Counted from the stretch's first letter, positions 27,611-39,233 are shown. The stretch is 64,000 bases of DNA from Marinomonas rhizomae (GCF_024397855.1 NZ_CP073343.1:3472001-3536000), one strand, 5' to 3'. The notes: generated from the letters alone by a model not told the origin. A program made the numbers and translations.

Positions 27611-30184
27611 TTAAAGCGTACGCGCTACTTCGACGGTTTCAAAAACCTCGATCTTATCGCCTACTTTCACATCGTTGTAGTTCTTCACGCCGATACCACA
27701 TTCCATACCACGGCTAACGTCATTAACCGCATCTTTGAAACGACGAAGAGACTCAAGTTCACCTTCGTAAATAACAACATCATCACGCAATACACGAATT
27801 TGCTTGTTACGGTAAACCGTACCTTCGATAACCATACAGCCGGCAATCAAACCAAACTTAGGTGAACGGAACACATCACGTACTTCTGCAGTACCTTTGA
27901 TATCCTCACGAAGATCTGGAGACAACATGCCAGACAATGCAGATTTAACATCATCGATAATGTTGTAGATAATACTGTAGTAACGAAGATCGATGCTTTC
28001 ACGCTCAATAAACTGCTTAGCAGAGTTGTCGGCACGCACATTGAAACCAAAAATCACGGCATCAGAAGCCAAAGCCAAAGTCGCATCCGTTTCAGTGATA
28101 CCACCAACGCCGCTAGAGACGACATTCACTTTTACTTCGTCAGTGTTCAGATCAGTCAGAGACTTGATCAATGCTTCAAGAGAGCCACGAACGTCTGCCT
28201 TAAGAACTACATTCAATGTACGAACTTCGTCTTTGCCCATTTCAGAGAATAAATTCTCCAATTTAGCAGAATGTTGACGAGCAAAGCGCACTTCGCGGTA
28301 CTTACCTTGGCGGAAGTTTGCTACTTCACGAGCTTTACGCTCATCAGCAACAACGATAAATTCTTCACCCGCTTCAGGCGTTCCATCAAGACCAAGAATC
28401 TCAACAGGAATAGAAGGACCAGCAGAGTTAATTGCCTTACCTGTTTCATCTAACAAAGCACGTACACGACCCATTTGCAGACCGGCCAACACAATGTCAC
28501 CTTTTTTCAAGGTACCATTTTGAACAAGCAAGGTTGCAACAGAACCGCGACCACGATCAAGACGAGCCTCAACCACAACACCTTTACCAGGAGCACTAGG
28601 CACAGCGGTAAGCTCAAGCACTTCTGATTGCAAAAGAATCGCTTCTAGTAGCTCTTCGATACCTTCACCAGATTTGGCAGAAACACCAACAAACTGAACG
28701 TCACCGCCCCATTCTTCCGGCACAACTTCTTGCGCAACTAGTTCGTTTTTAACACGATCTATATCTGCACCTTCTTTATCAATCTTGGTGATGGCAACAA
28801 CCATTGGAACATTACCAGCACGTGCGTGCTGAATAGCTTCAATTGTTTGCGGCATCACACCGTCATCAGCAGCACAAACCAGGATAACGATATCCGTAGC
28901 TTTAGCACCACGAGCACGCATAGACGTAAACGCGGCGTGTCCAGGCGTATCCAAGAAACTAACCATGCCATGAGGTGTTTCAACATGATAAGCACCAATG
29001 TGCTGAGTGATACCACCTGACTCACCCGCAGCAACACGAGTAGTACGAATGTAATCAAGTAATGATGTTTTACCATGGTCAACGTGACCCATTACAGTGA
29101 CTACAGGTGCGCGTTTAATCGATTCACCTTCGTAGTCAATCGCTTCGATCATGTCATTCTCGACTGCATTCTCGTCGATAAACTTAACTGTATGACCCAT
29201 TTCTTCAACAACTAAGGTTGCTGTATCACGATCAATTGTTTGGTTAATAGTCGCCATCGCGCCCATTTTAAACATGATTTTTATAACTTCAGCGCCTTTC
29301 ACAGCCATTCTTTCAGCAAGGTCAGCAACCGTGATGCTTTCTGGCAATGCCACTTCGTGGATCATTTTCGCCGTCGGTTTTTGGAAACCATGCTCTTGTT
29401 TAGATGGCTTCTTATTCTTACGACCTAATTTACCACGACGAGTAAATTCATCTTCGTCATTCACATTTACACGTGAAGTACGCTTATTGTCTGGATTCAC
29501 GCGACCACGAGGTTTGTCTTTATCTTTGTCATTATCGTGTCTAACTGGGCCTTTTTTGCCCTTAGGAGCAACAGTAGGCTTTTTACTATCCATTGCTGGT
29601 TGAGACACTTTTTTCGCTGCTTTAGGCTGCTTCGGTGATTCCACGGGTTCTGCCGCTCCTGTATCGGAAACATTCTGCTCCGTATCATTGACCGCGCCAG
29701 CATCCGCTACGACGGTTTTCACCGCTGCTTCTTGACGCGCTTTTTCTTCGGCTTCAGCCTTCGCTTTGGCCGCCTTCTCTTCTTCTTGCTTACGCTCTAA
29801 CTCAAGACGCGCTTTCTCTTCTGCTAAACGCTCTTGCTCTTCTGCAAGACGTTTTGCCAACTCTTCCTGCTTCTGAGCTTCTTCATCTACATCATCACGC
29901 TTAACATAGGTGCGCTTTTTCTTAACAGCAACATTGACAGCTTTTCCGCCATCACCACGAGACAAGGTACTTGTTGTCTTGCGCTGCAAAGTAATTCGCT
30001 GGCTATTCTCGCCCTCTTCACCATGTTGACGCTTTAAATAATTCAATAGCGTTTGCTTTTCAACTTCAGAGACTTCTTGGCTTGCACTCGTTTGAGGTAG
30101 GCCAGCGTCTTTCATCTGAGCTAGTAGCTTATCGACTGGTGTATTTACCAGCTCGGATAGTATCTTTACGGTTTGAACTGTCAT
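27611..30184 (-). CDS. infB: Translation initiation factor IF-2
   Basis: GTPase that brings fMet-tRNA to the 30S subunit and promotes 50S joining. The 857 residues comprise an IF2_N domain ([23 protein letters not shown]), a long Lys/Glu/Ala-rich linker with coiled-coil character (about residues 100-260), and a second IF2_N-like segment. The GTPase domain follows, with [17 protein letters not shown] and the NKxD-equivalent TKID, then C-terminal domains. It is in the rimP-nusA-infB-rbfA order. Shorter forms from internal starts occur in E. coli; I cannot tell whether they do here. Confidence 0.97.
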   Translation of the reverse strand: MTVQTVKILSELVNTPVDKLLAQMKDAGLPQTSASQEVSEVEKQTLLNYLKRQHGEEGENSQRITLQRKTTSTLSRGDGGKAVNVAVKKKRTYVKRDDVDEEAQKQEELAKRLAEEQERLAEEKARLELERKQEEEKAAKAKAEAEEKARQEAAVKTVVADAGAVNDTEQNVSDTGAAEPVESPKQPKAAKKVSQPAMDSKKPTVAPKGKKGPVRHDNDKDKDKPRGRVNPDNKRTSRVNVNDEDEFTRRGKLGRKNKKPSKQEHGFQKPTAKMIHEVALPESITVADLAERMAVKGAEVIKIMFKMGAMATINQTIDRDTATLVVEEMGHTVKFIDENAVENDMIEAIDYEGESIKRAPVVTVMGHVDHGKTSLLDYIRTTRVAAGESGGITQHIGAYHVETPHGMVSFLDTPGHAAFTSMRARGAKATDIVILVCAADDGVMPQTIEAIQHARAGNVPMVVAITKIDKEGADIDRVKNELVAQEVVPEEWGGDVQFVGVSAKSGEGIEELLEAILLQSEVLELTAVPSAPGKGVVVEARLDRGRGSVATLLVQNGTLKKGDIVLAGLQMGRVRALLDETGKAINSAGPSIPVEILGLDGTPEAGEEFIVVADERKAREVANFRQGKYREVRFARQHSAKLENLFSEMGKDEVRTLNVVLKADVRGSLEALIKSLTDLNTDEVKVNVVSSGVGGITETDATLALASDAVIFGFNVRADNSAKQFIERESIDLRYYSIIYNIIDDVKSALSGMLSPDLREDIKGTAEVRDVFRSPKFGLIAGCMVIEGTVYRNKQIRVLRDDVVIYEGELESLRRFKDAVNDVSRGMECGIGVKNYNDVKVGDKIEVFETVEVARTL

Positions 30185-30210
30185 TAAGTTCCCCCTTATG
30201 TACTCAGATT

Positions 30211-31701
30211 TTATTCAGATTCAGTAAACCAAGGTGCGCGAGCAGTCAGAATAAGACGACCTGCACGCTCTTCAGTCATACCTTCAACGTCAAGCAATTC
30301 ATCAACCGATTGTTCAGCCAAGTCTTCCATAGTGATAACACCCATAGAAGCAAGAACCAAAGCAAGGTGATTATCCATTCCATCCATCGCCAATAAGTCG
30401 GCAGCAGGTTTGGCACCATCTAATTGCTCTTCAGCCTGGAGCGCTTGATTCAGCAAGGCCTCTTTTGCACGTGAACGTAGCTCGTTTACTAAATCTTCAT
30501 CAAATCCATCGATGTCTAACATTTCTTCCATTGGGATATAAGCGACTTCTTCTAAAGAAGTGAATCCCTCATCAACCATCTGGATCGCCAAATCATCATC
30601 GATATCTAATCCAGTAACGAAGATATCAATCAGCTTTTGCGATTCTTCTTGCTGTTTAGCTTCTGCATCTTCGCTGGTCATTACATTCAAAGACCAACCA
30701 GTCAAAGTAGACGCCAAACGAACGTTTTGACCATTTCGGCCAATAGCTTGCGCTAAATTATCACTCTTAACAGCCACATCCATAGAATGTGCGTCTTCAT
30801 CAATAACAATCGAATCCACTTCTGCTGGCGCCATTGCATTGATTACTAACTGAGCAGGATTATCATCCCAAAGTACGATATCAACACGCTCACCATTCAT
30901 TTCATTTGAAACTGCTTGAACTCGTGCTCCACGCATTCCAACACAAGCACCAATTGGATCAATACGGCGATCGTTTGTTTTTACGGCAATTTTTGCACGT
31001 AAACCTGGATCACGAGCAGCACCACGAATTTCAATAACTTCTTCAGAAATCTCTGGCACTTCAAGACGGAATAGCTCAATCATGAATGCTGGATCATTAC
31101 GGGAAAGAATCAACTGAGCGCCACGGCTGTCATCGCGAATTTCAAGCAACAAAGCACGAATGCGATCATTCATTCTGAAGCTTTCACGGGCAATCAATTG
31201 ATCTTTTGGCAATGACGCTTCCGCATTTTCGCCAAGATCAATGATCAAGCTATCACGAGTCACTTTTTTAACTTGACCATGAACCAGCCTGCCGACTTTC
31301 TCAGAATACAAAGCGACCATTTTAGCACGCTCAGCTTCGCGTACTTTTTGTACGATAACTTGTTTTGCTGTTTGAGCAGCAATACGGCCGAAAACTTCAG
31401 ACTCAACTTCTTCTTCGTAAATCTCGCCGATAGGCACGCCAAGATTTTGTTCTTCAGAATCATCAATTGTTAACTCAAATGCTGGAGCAGAATAATCTTC
31501 ATCTGCAACAATATGCCATTGACGGTAAGTTTTATAATCACCTGTACGCTGATCAATAGAGACACGAATTAATGCATCTTCTTCAAAACGGCGTTTGGCA
31601 GCACTAGCTAAAGCAATCTCAACGGCTTCGAAAATAACTTGTTTCGGAACATCTTTCTCGTTGGAAACGGCTTCTACTACCAAAAGAATTTCTTTGCTCA
31701 T
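30211..31701 (-). CDS. nusA: Transcription termination/antitermination protein NusA
   Basis: RNA polymerase-associated factor for pausing, termination and antitermination. It has an N-terminal RNAP-binding domain ([15 protein letters not shown]), an S1 domain (about 135-200), and KH domains with [12 protein letters not shown] and [12 protein letters not shown]. Two C-terminal acidic helix-hairpin repeats (about 365-495) follow, as in E. coli NusA. Length 496 aa. It is preceded by rimP and followed by infB (26 bp). Confidence 0.97.
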   Translation of the reverse strand: MSKEILLVVEAVSNEKDVPKQVIFEAVEIALASAAKRRFEEDALIRVSIDQRTGDYKTYRQWHIVADEDYSAPAFELTIDDSEEQNLGVPIGEIYEEEVESEVFGRIAAQTAKQVIVQKVREAERAKMVALYSEKVGRLVHGQVKKVTRDSLIIDLGENAEASLPKDQLIARESFRMNDRIRALLLEIRDDSRGAQLILSRNDPAFMIELFRLEVPEISEEVIEIRGAARDPGLRAKIAVKTNDRRIDPIGACVGMRGARVQAVSNEMNGERVDIVLWDDNPAQLVINAMAPAEVDSIVIDEDAHSMDVAVKSDNLAQAIGRNGQNVRLASTLTGWSLNVMTSEDAEAKQQEESQKLIDIFVTGLDIDDDLAIQMVDEGFTSLEEVAYIPMEEMLDIDGFDEDLVNELRSRAKEALLNQALQAEEQLDGAKPAADLLAMDGMDNHLALVLASMGVITMEDLAEQSVDELLDVEGMTEERAGRLILTARAPWFTESE

Positions 31702-31729
31702 CCTTTTAGCCTCTCTTCAAGGTTAATTT

Positions 31730-32191
31730 TTAAAATTGTGGAACAACATTTGCCTTATCGATCAAATCAATAGGCAATAAGTATTCTTCTTGATCTACGC
31801 GAATAACAATATCTTCGCTTTCGATCCCCATTAGTTGCCCTTTAAATTTGCGACGCCCATCGAAAGGCACACGTAAACGCAAAGAAACAATAGAACCGAT
31901 ATAAGCCTGATACTGAGCCAAACTGAATAAAGGCCGATCTAAACCTGGTGACGATACTTCTAGGTTGTACTCCCCTGTAATTGGGTCCTCAACATCTAGA
32001 ATAGAACTAGCTTGACGGCTAACACGGGCGCAATCTTCTACATCAATCCCTTTTTCATCATCCGTTTCAATGTAAATACGAAGCACAGAATCCTTACCTA
32101 AAGATAAGTATTCCATACCCCAAAACTCAAACCCTAAACCCTCAACGACTGGTCGAATAAGTTCTTCTAAAATCGTATATTTTGCTGACAA
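31730..32191 (-). CDS. rimP: Ribosome maturation factor RimP
   Basis: Needed for 30S subunit maturation. The 153-residue sequence has the usual two-domain pattern: [15 protein letters not shown] near the start, [20 protein letters not shown] and [14 protein letters not shown] in the middle. It is the first protein gene of the rimP-nusA-infB operon. Its leader holds two intrinsic terminators. Confidence 0.96.
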   Translation of the reverse strand: MSAKYTILEELIRPVVEGLGFEFWGMEYLSLGKDSVLRIYIETDDEKGIDVEDCARVSRQASSILDVEDPITGEYNLEVSSPGLDRPLFSLAQYQAYIGSIVSLRLRVPFDGRRKFKGQLMGIESEDIVIRVDQEEYLLPIDLIDKANVVPQF

Positions 32192-32230
32192 TCGTTTTCT
32201 CCGAAAACCAATTTTGTAAAACGCAGAAAC

Positions 32231-32250
32231 AAAAAACGGGCTCTAGGCCC
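32231..32250 (-). terminator. Leader terminator proximal to rimP (attenuator candidate)
   Basis: On the minus strand GGGC-CTAGA-GCCC is followed by GTTTTTT. It is in the rimP leader, 40 bp before the start, so it would end transcription coming from tRNA-Leu unless antiterminated. The stem is only 4 bp, so strength is uncertain. Confidence 0.6.
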
Positions 32251-32284
32251 ATTTCCATTTATTAACAGTCACAGTACAGATAAC

Positions 32285-32305
32285 AAAAAACCCCATATAG
32301 GGGTT
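32285..32305 (-). terminator. Intrinsic terminator downstream of tRNA-Leu
   Basis: AACCCC (32289-32294)/GGGGTT (32300-32305) with loop ATATA, with A6 on the plus strand giving a T6 tract on the minus strand. It ends transcripts from secG/tRNA-Leu upstream of rimP. Confidence 0.82.
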
Positions 32306-32519
32306 CTCAGCACTCTGCTCAAATAAAACTGAGAGAGCATCCTTCCTAAGGAAGGTCGTCAATCCTGACACTAAACACTAAGAACAAACTGGTGCGGATA
32401 CCTAAACTAGGAAAACCATGAGAAGAATATCTTAAAAAAGAGACTCAAATCTCGACAAACCAGATTGCCCTGCATCAATATCTCGACATCATACACAAAA
32501 CACGACATCAATTCAAGAT
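32306..32519. other. Spacer between tRNA-Leu and rimP leader
   Basis: No gene is seen. In Pseudomonas-type genomes an initiator tRNA-Met (metY) usually lies here; I find none. TGGTGCGGAT at 32390-32399 repeats exactly the 3' end of the tRNA-Leu gene (32520-32529), a possible relic. A CCTTCC-TAA-GGAAGG hairpin is at 32341-32355. Confidence 0.5.
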
Positions 32520-32605
32520 TGGTGCGGATGGGGGGACTCGAACCCCCACGAGCATAGCTCACCACCCCCTCAAGGTGGCGCGTCTACCAATTCCGCCACA
32601 TCCGC
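32520..32605 (-). tRNA. leuU: tRNA-Leu (GAG)
   Basis: An 86-nt cloverleaf with encoded CCA. Acceptor stem GCGGATG/CATCCGC; anticodon stem CCACC/GGTGG with loop TTGAGGG, anticodon GAG; a long class II variable arm; T arm GGGGG-TTCGAGT-CCCCC. Its place after secG matches E. coli leuU. Confidence 0.97.
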
Positions 32606-32656
32606 AAGTTCACTTAATCATTAACACAAACACTTTATAACAAATACAACCAAATA

Positions 32657-33010
32657 TTATTCAGTTACAGGTAGATCAGATGATGTCTTCTTCTTATCAC
32701 CCAATTCTGGCAAACCTACCGTTTCATCAACCTGAGGAGCTGAAGGAACAAAATCAAGCGCACCTGAAACACTTTTCGCTTGTTCGCTGGCAAAATAAGC
32801 CAATCCGAAACTAGTCAAAAAGAATACCAAAGCAAATACAGCAGTCATTTTTCCGAAGAAACTACCACCACCTTGACTACCAAATACCGTCTGGGACGCA
32901 CCACCACCAAAAGAGGCGCCAGCGTCCGCACCTTTTCCTTGCTGCAACAAAACCAACGCGATAATCAGAACCGCCGCCAGTACATGCAAAACTAAAATTA
33001 GTGCTTCCAT
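32657..33010 (-). CDS. secG: Preprotein translocase subunit SecG
   Basis: Small inner-membrane subunit of the SecYEG channel. Two transmembrane helices (about residues 3-23, and VFALVFFLTSFGLAYFA around 55-71) flank the GKGADAGASFGGGASQTVFG loop typical of SecG. The 117 aa include a polar cytoplasmic tail. It is 3 bp downstream of tpiA and directly upstream of tRNA-Leu. Confidence 0.95.
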   Translation of the reverse strand: MEALILVLHVLAAVLIIALVLLQQGKGADAGASFGGGASQTVFGSQGGGSFFGKMTAVFALVFFLTSFGLAYFASEQAKSVSGALDFVPSAPQVDETVGLPELGDKKKTSSDLPVTE

Positions 33011-33013
33011 TAA

Positions 33014-33763
33014 TTAACCTGCTGTTTTTACAATCGCGATAAATTCTTCTGCATCAAGAGATGCACCACCAACAAGAGCACCATCTACATCAGGCATTTG
33101 AAACAAAGCCGAGCTGGTTGATGCCTTAACACTTCCACCATACAAAATCTGTACCTTTTGAGAAACAGACTCCGATGTTTTGGCCAAAAAGGCCCGAATA
33201 GCTTTATGAACGTCTTGCGCCTGCTCTGCACTTGCAGACAAACCAGTTCCTATTGCCCATACTGGCTCATAAGCAATAACCATATGCTCAAATGAGTCAA
33301 TACCAACAACATCAATAACAGCCTGAAGCTGCTGCTCGCAGACTTCTAGGGTTTTGTTTGACTCACGTTCAGCCAATGTTTCACCGATACACAACATGGG
33401 AGTCAAACCAAATTCCAAAACCGCATTTACTTTAGAAGCGACAAGCTCATTTGTTTCGCCATAGAGAGAACGTCTCTCTGAATGACCAAGCAATACATAC
33501 TTAACCCCAAAGTCACCTAACATCGAAGTGGAGACCTCTCCTGTATAAGCGCCTTTCACTTCTTGACTCACATTCTGCGCAGCTAAAACGATACTACTGT
33601 CAGATGTTAAATCGTTAACTTGTGACAAATAGGGAAAAGATGGAGCAACAACCACTTCAGAGTTAGAATCATCCATCTCAAGCAGGCCGTTAATCAGTGA
33701 AACAATAGACTCTTTAGAGCCATTCATTTTCCAGTTACCAGCTACTATTTTCTGACGAATCAT
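33014..33763 (-). CDS. tpiA: Triosephosphate isomerase
   Basis: Interconverts dihydroxyacetone phosphate and glyceraldehyde-3-phosphate. The substrate-binding NWKMNGS (Lys near residue 11), catalytic His in LLGHSERR and catalytic Glu in AYEPVWAIGTG are all visible. Length is 249 aa. It is in the conserved glmM-tpiA-secG order. Confidence 0.97.
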   Translation of the reverse strand: MIRQKIVAGNWKMNGSKESIVSLINGLLEMDDSNSEVVVAPSFPYLSQVNDLTSDSSIVLAAQNVSQEVKGAYTGEVSTSMLGDFGVKYVLLGHSERRSLYGETNELVASKVNAVLEFGLTPMLCIGETLAERESNKTLEVCEQQLQAVIDVVGIDSFEHMVIAYEPVWAIGTGLSASAEQAQDVHKAIRAFLAKTSESVSQKVQILYGGSVKASTSSALFQMPDVDGALVGGASLDAEEFIAIVKTAG

Positions 33764-33784
33764 ATTCTAACCCCTAAATTCGAG

Positions 33785-33808
33785 GCGCCCATTCTATGGA
33801 ATGGGCGC
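33785..33808. other. Perfect hairpin between glmM and tpiA
   Basis: GCGCCCATTC/GAATGGGCGC, a 10-bp stem with a TATG loop and no T-run. It may protect the 3' end of glmM mRNA or impede read-through into tpiA. Confidence 0.7.
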
Positions 33809-33852
33809 TATGGTTTCAAGTATTTATTATCACTCAACACATAAAATTCGTT

Positions 33853-35199
33853 TTATGCATCCGTTTTAGAAGAAACAACAGAGTTAACCTCTTCAACCAA
33901 ATATTCAACAAGCTCGTCTACGGTATCACTATCTCGACCTTCAACCATTACCCTAATCAAAGGTTCTGTACCGGACGCTCGAAGCAAAACCCTGCCAAGG
34001 CCGTTCAAACGCTCATTTGCGATAGCAATCGCTTTTTGCAAAGCTGGCTCTTCATTTGGAACAAAACGCTTAGCAACACGGATATTTTTTAGTTTTTGCG
34101 GAAACTTCACCAAGCCAACTAAAAGCTCATCAAGAGCCTTACCTTCTTCAACCATAGCCCGCAATACTTGAAGTGCCGCAATAATACCGTCACCTGTGGT
34201 AGTAATTGAGCGACAAACAATATGCCCTGATGGCTCGCCACCCAACACCCAACCATGCTGCATAAGCTTTTCGTTCACATAACGATCTCCGACCGCGGCA
34301 CGACTAAAGCCAATCCCCGTTTCTGAGAAAGCTAACTCCAAGCCAAAGTTACTCATCAAAGTACCAACGACACCACCACTAAAACGCCCAGTGCGCATCA
34401 GATGATTAGCAATAATATACAGAATATCATCACCATCACGCACCACACCGTGACGATCAACCAGTATTAACCGATCCCCATCACCATCTAGAGCAATACC
34501 AAGATCAGCTTCTTCGGCCAAAACATTCTTACATAACAATTCAGGCTTAGTCGCACCGCTAAACTCATTGATATTCAAACCATCAGGGTTTGCACCAATC
34601 GAAATAACTTCTGCCCCCAGCTCGGAGAAAACTCTAGGAGCAACGTGATAAGTCGCACCGTCAGCACAGTCTACAACGATTTTCAATCCGCTTAACTGCA
34701 AACCAATAGGAAATGTACCTTTACAATATTCTATGTAGCGCCCAGCTGCATCATCAATCCGCTTAGCACGACCAATAAGACTAGACTCAACAACCACCAT
34801 CGGCTGCTCTAGAAAATACTCAATTCGCTCTTCTATCTCATCAGAAATTTTACCACCCTCTGCAGAGAAGAATTTAATCCCATTATCTGTATAAGGATTA
34901 TGAGACGCACTGATAACAATGCCCGCACTCGCCCGAAAAGTTCGAGTAAGATACGCGATTGCAGGTGTTGGCATAGGACCAACCAAACGCACGTCAGCAC
35001 CCGCAGCAACAATGCCAGACTCAAGGGCAGACTCAAACATATAACCAGAAATACGAGTATCCTTGCCTATCAGGATTTTTTTATCGTTTTCTTTAAAAAC
35101 TTGACCAGCAGCCCAACCAAGCTTCAGCATAAACTCTGGCGTAATTGGCGTCGTACCGACTTTTCCACGAATTCCATCTGTACCAAAATATTTACGCAT
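33853..35199 (-). CDS. glmM: Phosphoglucosamine mutase
   Basis: Converts glucosamine-6-phosphate to glucosamine-1-phosphate on the way to UDP-GlcNAc. The phosphoserine loop [15 protein letters not shown], the metal-binding DGDGDR loop ([11 protein letters not shown]) and the N-terminal [11 protein letters not shown] are complete. Length is 448 aa. The ATG overlaps the last base of folP (35199), so the genes are translationally coupled. Confidence 0.97.
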   Translation of the reverse strand: MRKYFGTDGIRGKVGTTPITPEFMLKLGWAAGQVFKENDKKILIGKDTRISGYMFESALESGIVAAGADVRLVGPMPTPAIAYLTRTFRASAGIVISASHNPYTDNGIKFFSAEGGKISDEIEERIEYFLEQPMVVVESSLIGRAKRIDDAAGRYIEYCKGTFPIGLQLSGLKIVVDCADGATYHVAPRVFSELGAEVISIGANPDGLNINEFSGATKPELLCKNVLAEEADLGIALDGDGDRLILVDRHGVVRDGDDILYIIANHLMRTGRFSGGVVGTLMSNFGLELAFSETGIGFSRAAVGDRYVNEKLMQHGWVLGGEPSGHIVCRSITTTGDGIIAALQVLRAMVEEGKALDELLVGLVKFPQKLKNIRVAKRFVPNEEPALQKAIAIANERLNGLGRVLLRASGTEPLIRVMVEGRDSDTVDELVEYLVEEVNSVVSSKTDA

Positions 35200-36032
35200 T
35201 AAATTTCTCTCTCAATACGAGACATCAACGCCAGCATTTCAACATGCGGCTTAACATCATGAACTCTAAAAATACGGGCACCTTTTGAATAAGCAGAAGC
35301 ATTTGCTCCCATAGTGCCATACAAACGCTCTTCAACTGGTAAACCCAAAGCCTCTCCTATCATAGTCTTTCTCGAAAGACCGATAAGAACGTCAAACCCC
35401 ATACCGGTAAATACCTCAGTATGCTTAAGCAATGACAAATTATGAGCCAGCGTTTTTCCAAATCCGATACCAGGATCCAAAATAAGGCGAGATCGAGGAA
35501 TACCCACCAACTCACACTCTTCAACCCTAGACATCAAGTAACTAACCACATCATCCACCACCGACACATAATCCGGTCGATCCTGCATCGTCTGTGGCAT
35601 ACCTTTCATATGCATCAGGCAAATAGGCAACTCAGCTTCAGCCGCCGCCTGCAAAGCGCCTTCACGTTCAAGTGCCCTAACATCATTTATCAACCCCATA
35701 CCCAAATGAGCTGCACCTCGAATCACCTCTTTCGTACTAGTATCTACAGACACAACGATGTCAAAGCGTTTTTTTATAGCCTCAACAATAGGCAAGACAC
35801 GATCCAACTCCTGCTGAGTAGAAACGGGCGCAGCTCCAGGACGAGTCGATTCTCCGCCAACATCAATAATGCTAGCACCTTCCTGAATCATCCTTTCAGA
35901 CTGGCGCAATGCCGCATCTAAAGAATTAAAAGCGCCACCATCAGAAAAAGAATCCGGCGTAACATTTAGTATCCCCATAACATGAGGAAGGGACAAGTCT
36001 AGCGACTTGTCCCCAAAAGGTATTAACGACAT
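35199..36032 (-). CDS. folP: Dihydropteroate synthase
   Basis: Joins p-aminobenzoate to hydroxymethyl-dihydropterin diphosphate; the target of sulfonamides. The signatures [23 protein letters not shown] and DPGIGFGKT are present. The 277-aa length is normal. It sits between ftsH and glmM, as in E. coli. Confidence 0.97.
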   Translation of the reverse strand: MSLIPFGDKSLDLSLPHVMGILNVTPDSFSDGGAFNSLDAALRQSERMIQEGASIIDVGGESTRPGAAPVSTQQELDRVLPIVEAIKKRFDIVVSVDTSTKEVIRGAAHLGMGLINDVRALEREGALQAAAEAELPICLMHMKGMPQTMQDRPDYVSVVDDVVSYLMSRVEECELVGIPRSRLILDPGIGFGKTLAHNLSLLKHTEVFTGMGFDVLIGLSRKTMIGEALGLPVEERLYGTMGANASAYSKGARIFRVHDVKPHVEMLALMSRIEREI

Positions 36033-36065
36033 TAAAAAACCATATCAGTAGTTAATAATTTGAGA

Positions 36066-38048
36066 TTATTCACCTGTTGGCTTAGGTGAAGCCTGACCCG
36101 AATTAGAATCGAGATCCTCTGACTCACTCTCATTTTCAGAAGCCCCCACCCCAGATGGAGCATCAACCTCGTCACTTACCTTGCCCACATCATCGCCTTT
36201 AGAACCAGGATCAGACCAACCCTCAGGCGCAGAAGGCTTTTTGCCATCCATAATCTCTTTGATTTGCTTAGAGTCAATCGTTTCATATTGCATCAAGGCT
36301 TCCGACATCACATCAAGCTTAGAGCGATTTTCCTCTAGAATCTGTGTAGCTTTAGCATAACAGCGACTAATAATATCCTGAACTTCGGCATCAATAATTT
36401 TACCCGTCTCAGGAGAGAAGTAATTTGCCTTGCTGCCTGTTGGCCCAGAGATATAACCACCAGAATTGTCATCTTCTTCGTAAGCAAATGGACCTAGCTT
36501 TTCAGACAAACCCCATTTAGTAACCATGTTACGAGCAATACTGGTCGCACGCTCAATATCATTGGAAGCACCAGTGGAAACACCATCAAAACCATGAATC
36601 ATCTCTTCAGCGATACGACCGCCGTACAAACTACATACCTGGCTTTCAAGGCCACGCTTACTAACACTGTATTTATCTTCTTCAGGTAAATACATGGTGA
36701 CACCAAGCGCACGGCCACGAGGAATAATAGACACTTTATATACTGGATCATGCTCTGGCATCAAATAGCCGATAATAGTATGACCTGCCTCGTGGTATGC
36801 AGTATTGAGCTTTTCTTTATCACTCATCACCATGGTTTTGCGCTCAGCGCCCATGAGAATCTTGTCTTTTGCAAGCTCAAGCTGCTCCATGTTAACCAAA
36901 CGACGATTAGAGCGAGCTGCAAACAGCGCTGCTTCGTTTACCAAGTTCGCCAAATCAGCACCAGAAAAACCTGGCGTACCGCGAGCAATATTTTTTGGTT
37001 CAACATCATCATCGCAAGGCACTTTACGCAAATGCACTTTAAGAATCTGCTCACGACCACGAATGTCAGGCAAGCCAACTTGGACTTGTCTATCAAAACG
37101 ACCAGGACGAAGCAAAGCTGGATCCAATACATCTGGACGGTTAGTCGCAGCAATAACGATAATACCTTCGTTACCTTCAAAACCATCCATTTCAACCAAT
37201 AGCTGGTTTAATGTCTGCTCACGCTCATCATTACCACCGCCCATACCGGAACCACGGTTACGACCCACAGCATCAATCTCATCGATAAAGATGATGCATG
37301 GCGCGTGCTTTTTCGCCTGCTCAAACATGTCACGTACACGAGATGCACCAACACCAACGAACATTTCAACGAAATCAGAACCTGAAATTGTAAAGAAAGG
37401 CACTTTTGCTTCACCAGCAATGGCTTTTGCTAGCAAGGTTTTACCCGTACCTGGAGGCCCGCACATCAAAATACCGCGTGGAATTTTACCGCCAAGACGC
37501 TGAAACTTACTTGGTTCGCGAAGAAAATCCACCAATTCTGAAGTGTCTTCTTTTGCTTCATCACAACCAGCAACATCTGCAAAGGTCGTTTTAATCTGAT
37601 CTTCAGGTAAAAGGCGCGCTTTGGACTTACCAAAAGACATTGGACCACCTTTACCACCGCCACCACCTTGCATTTGGCGCATGAAAAACATGAAAATAGC
37701 AAGAATGAGAAGAATAGGAAAACTAGCCACTAACAGTTGTGTCCAAATGCTTTGCTGCTCAGGCATACGCCCCTCAACAACCACATTATTACTCAGCAAA
37801 TCATCCATAATCTTTGGATCAGCTGCCGCAGGACGAACTGTATCAAAGGTATCGCCGCTAGTTCGGCTACCGCTAATGGTATAACCATCAACAACCACTT
37901 TTGCTATACGGCCATCTTGGACTTCTTTCACAAATTCAGAATACGAAATTCGATTCGTGTCAGGTGTCGTATTAAAGTTATTAAACACAGTTAGTAGTAC
38001 AGCCGCTATAACCAACCACAACAGTATATTTTTCATCATATCGTTCAA
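36066..38048 (-). CDS. ftsH: ATP-dependent zinc metalloprotease FtsH
   Basis: Inner-membrane AAA+ protease that degrades membrane proteins and LpxC. Two N-terminal transmembrane helices surround a short periplasmic part. They are followed by the AAA module (Walker A GPPGTGKT, Walker [10 protein letters not shown]) and the zinc protease motif HEAGH, then an acidic/Ser-rich tail. Start choice: GTG 38054 is 1 bp from the ribosome binding site AAGAGG (38056-38061), TTG 38048 is 7 bp away, and ATG 38039/38036 are farther. TTG has the best spacing, but the ATGs match E. coli FtsH better. About 660 aa in either case. Confidence 0.96.
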   Translation of the reverse strand: MNDMMKNILLWLVIAAVLLTVFNNFNTTPDTNRISYSEFVKEVQDGRIAKVVVDGYTISGSRTSGDTFDTVRPAAADPKIMDDLLSNNVVVEGRMPEQQSIWTQLLVASFPILLILAIFMFFMRQMQGGGGGKGGPMSFGKSKARLLPEDQIKTTFADVAGCDEAKEDTSELVDFLREPSKFQRLGGKIPRGILMCGPPGTGKTLLAKAIAGEAKVPFFTISGSDFVEMFVGVGASRVRDMFEQAKKHAPCIIFIDEIDAVGRNRGSGMGGGNDEREQTLNQLLVEMDGFEGNEGIIVIAATNRPDVLDPALLRPGRFDRQVQVGLPDIRGREQILKVHLRKVPCDDDVEPKNIARGTPGFSGADLANLVNEAALFAARSNRRLVNMEQLELAKDKILMGAERKTMVMSDKEKLNTAYHEAGHTIIGYLMPEHDPVYKVSIIPRGRALGVTMYLPEEDKYSVSKRGLESQVCSLYGGRIAEEMIHGFDGVSTGASNDIERATSIARNMVTKWGLSEKLGPFAYEEDDNSGGYISGPTGSKANYFSPETGKIIDAEVQDIISRCYAKATQILEENRSKLDVMSEALMQYETIDSKQIKEIMDGKKPSAPEGWSDPGSKGDDVGKVSDEVDAPSGVGASENESESEDLDSNSGQASPKPTGE

Positions 38049-38108
38049 GAGCACACCTCTTAAAGGTTATTTTAAATGTCTCTGGCAATCATACCAGAAC
38101 ATACCCTA

Positions 38109-38729
38109 TTAACCTTTATATTGTCTTCCTAATAAGTAAACTTCGCGACTTCTTGCTCGCGACGCATCTGGTTTACGCGTTACTACAGATTCAAATTGAG
38201 CCCGCATAGTCTTGAGGTATTCTTCAAACCCCTCTCCCTGGAACACTTTCACCAGAAAATTACCACCTGGACGCAACACTTGAGCCGCCATATCCAAGGC
38301 AAGTTCTACAAGATACATAGCTTGTGGCTGATCAGAAGAACTGTTACCACTCATATTGGGGGCCATATCCGAAATTACAAGATCTGCTTTTTGATCTCCA
38401 ATTTCAGCCAAAATTGCTTCGTATACTTCTTGTTCAGTAAAATCTCCCTGAACAAAACTCACACCCGGCAAAGGAGACATTTCCAAAATATCAGAAGCAA
38501 CTATTGTCCCGTTATCACCCACTAGCTTTGCCGCCACTTGAGACCACCCCCCAGGAGCGGCACCAAGATCAACAACACGCATCGCGGGCTTAAACAACTT
38601 ATCCTTGTCATTAATTTCTATCAGCTTATAACTCGCTCGAGAGCGATAGCCATCTTGTTGGGATTTTTTGACATACGGATCGTCAAAATGTTCCTTCATC
38701 CAATTATTACTACTTTTTGATCTTGCCAC
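38109..38729 (-). CDS. rlmE: 23S rRNA (uridine2552-2'-O)-methyltransferase RlmE
   Basis: Methylates U2552 in the A-loop of 23S rRNA (also FtsJ/RrmJ). The SAM-binding motif [14 protein letters not shown], the [11 protein letters not shown] segment and the N-terminal [16 protein letters not shown](S)YKL are diagnostic. At 206 aa it is normal. It sits upstream of ftsH on the same strand, as in E. coli, and is divergent from yhbY. Confidence 0.96.
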   Translation of the reverse strand: MARSKSSNNWMKEHFDDPYVKKSQQDGYRSRASYKLIEINDKDKLFKPAMRVVDLGAAPGGWSQVAAKLVGDNGTIVASDILEMSPLPGVSFVQGDFTEQEVYEAILAEIGDQKADLVISDMAPNMSGNSSSDQPQAMYLVELALDMAAQVLRPGGNFLVKVFQGEGFEEYLKTMRAQFESVVTRKPDASRARSREVYLLGRQYKG

Positions 38730-38763
38730 GTTTTCATCATACCTAAATCAGTCAATATTCCGC

Positions 38764-38769
38764 TATAAT
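38764..38769 (+). promoter_or_regulatory. yhbY -10 element candidate
   Basis: A perfect TATAAT 60 bp upstream of the yhbY start; no convincing -35 hexamer at the usual spacing. Confidence 0.35.
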
Positions 38770-38828
38770 ATCGCTTAACCTCTTAAGCCTCCAATAAAGA
38801 GGGTCAACTAATATGAGAAATTTTTACT

Positions 38829-39131
38829 ATGAGTCTTACAAACGCCCAAAAAAAGCAATATCGTCTAATCGGCCACGCTCTTAACCCTGTGGTTATGATT
38901 GCGGGCAACGGTTTAACAGAGACTGTTCTAACTGAAATAGATCGCGCTCTTGAAGATCACGAACTGATTAAAATACGTATCAGCATTGCTGACCGCGAAG
39001 TTCGCTCCGCATTAATTGAAGAAATTAATAAGATAATGAAGTCTGAAACGGTACAAACCATTGGCAAAGTAGCACTTTTCTATCGTGCCGCTTTAAAGCC
39101 AAACCCAAAGCTTTCAAACTTACTTCGTTAA
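38829..39131 (+). CDS. yhbY: Ribosome assembly RNA-binding protein YhbY (CRM domain)
   Basis: Single CRM-domain protein bound to pre-50S particles. It has LTNAQKKQYRLIGHALNPVV(M)IAGNGL, containing the GxxG-like loop, and ELIKIRI. Its 100 residues are typical. It is divergent from rlmE, the arrangement found across gammaproteobacteria. Confidence 0.94.
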   Translation: MSLTNAQKKQYRLIGHALNPVVMIAGNGLTETVLTEIDRALEDHELIKIRISIADREVRSALIEEINKIMKSETVQTIGKVALFYRAALKPNPKLSNLLR

Positions 39132-39140
39132 GATATGGCT

Positions 39141-39180
39141 TAGAGATAGTCTATTTTGTGTAAAAATTAGACTATCTCTA
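39141..39180. other. Perfect hairpin after yhbY
   Basis: TAGAGATAGTCTA (39141-39153) pairs perfectly with TAGACTATCTCTA (39168-39180); the loop's T4 and A5 can add pairs. It is followed by AACTC rather than a T-tract. It probably ends or stabilises the yhbY transcript. Confidence 0.7.
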
Positions 39181-39233
39181 AACTCTTCAAACTTACGGCC
39201 GATACCTTTGACAGCTAACAAAGGAGTCGTACC

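Noticed and set aside
32390-32399. Possible attachment site formed by the tRNA-Leu 3' end and its 10-bp copy
   Set aside because: Only about 120 bp lie between the repeats, and no integrase or island is present. A relic of tRNA rearrangement is simpler.
36805-37503. 232-codon plus-strand frame opposite ftsH
   Set aside because: Long but antisense to the AAA domain; the Ser-rich, motif-free product is an artefact of codon bias.
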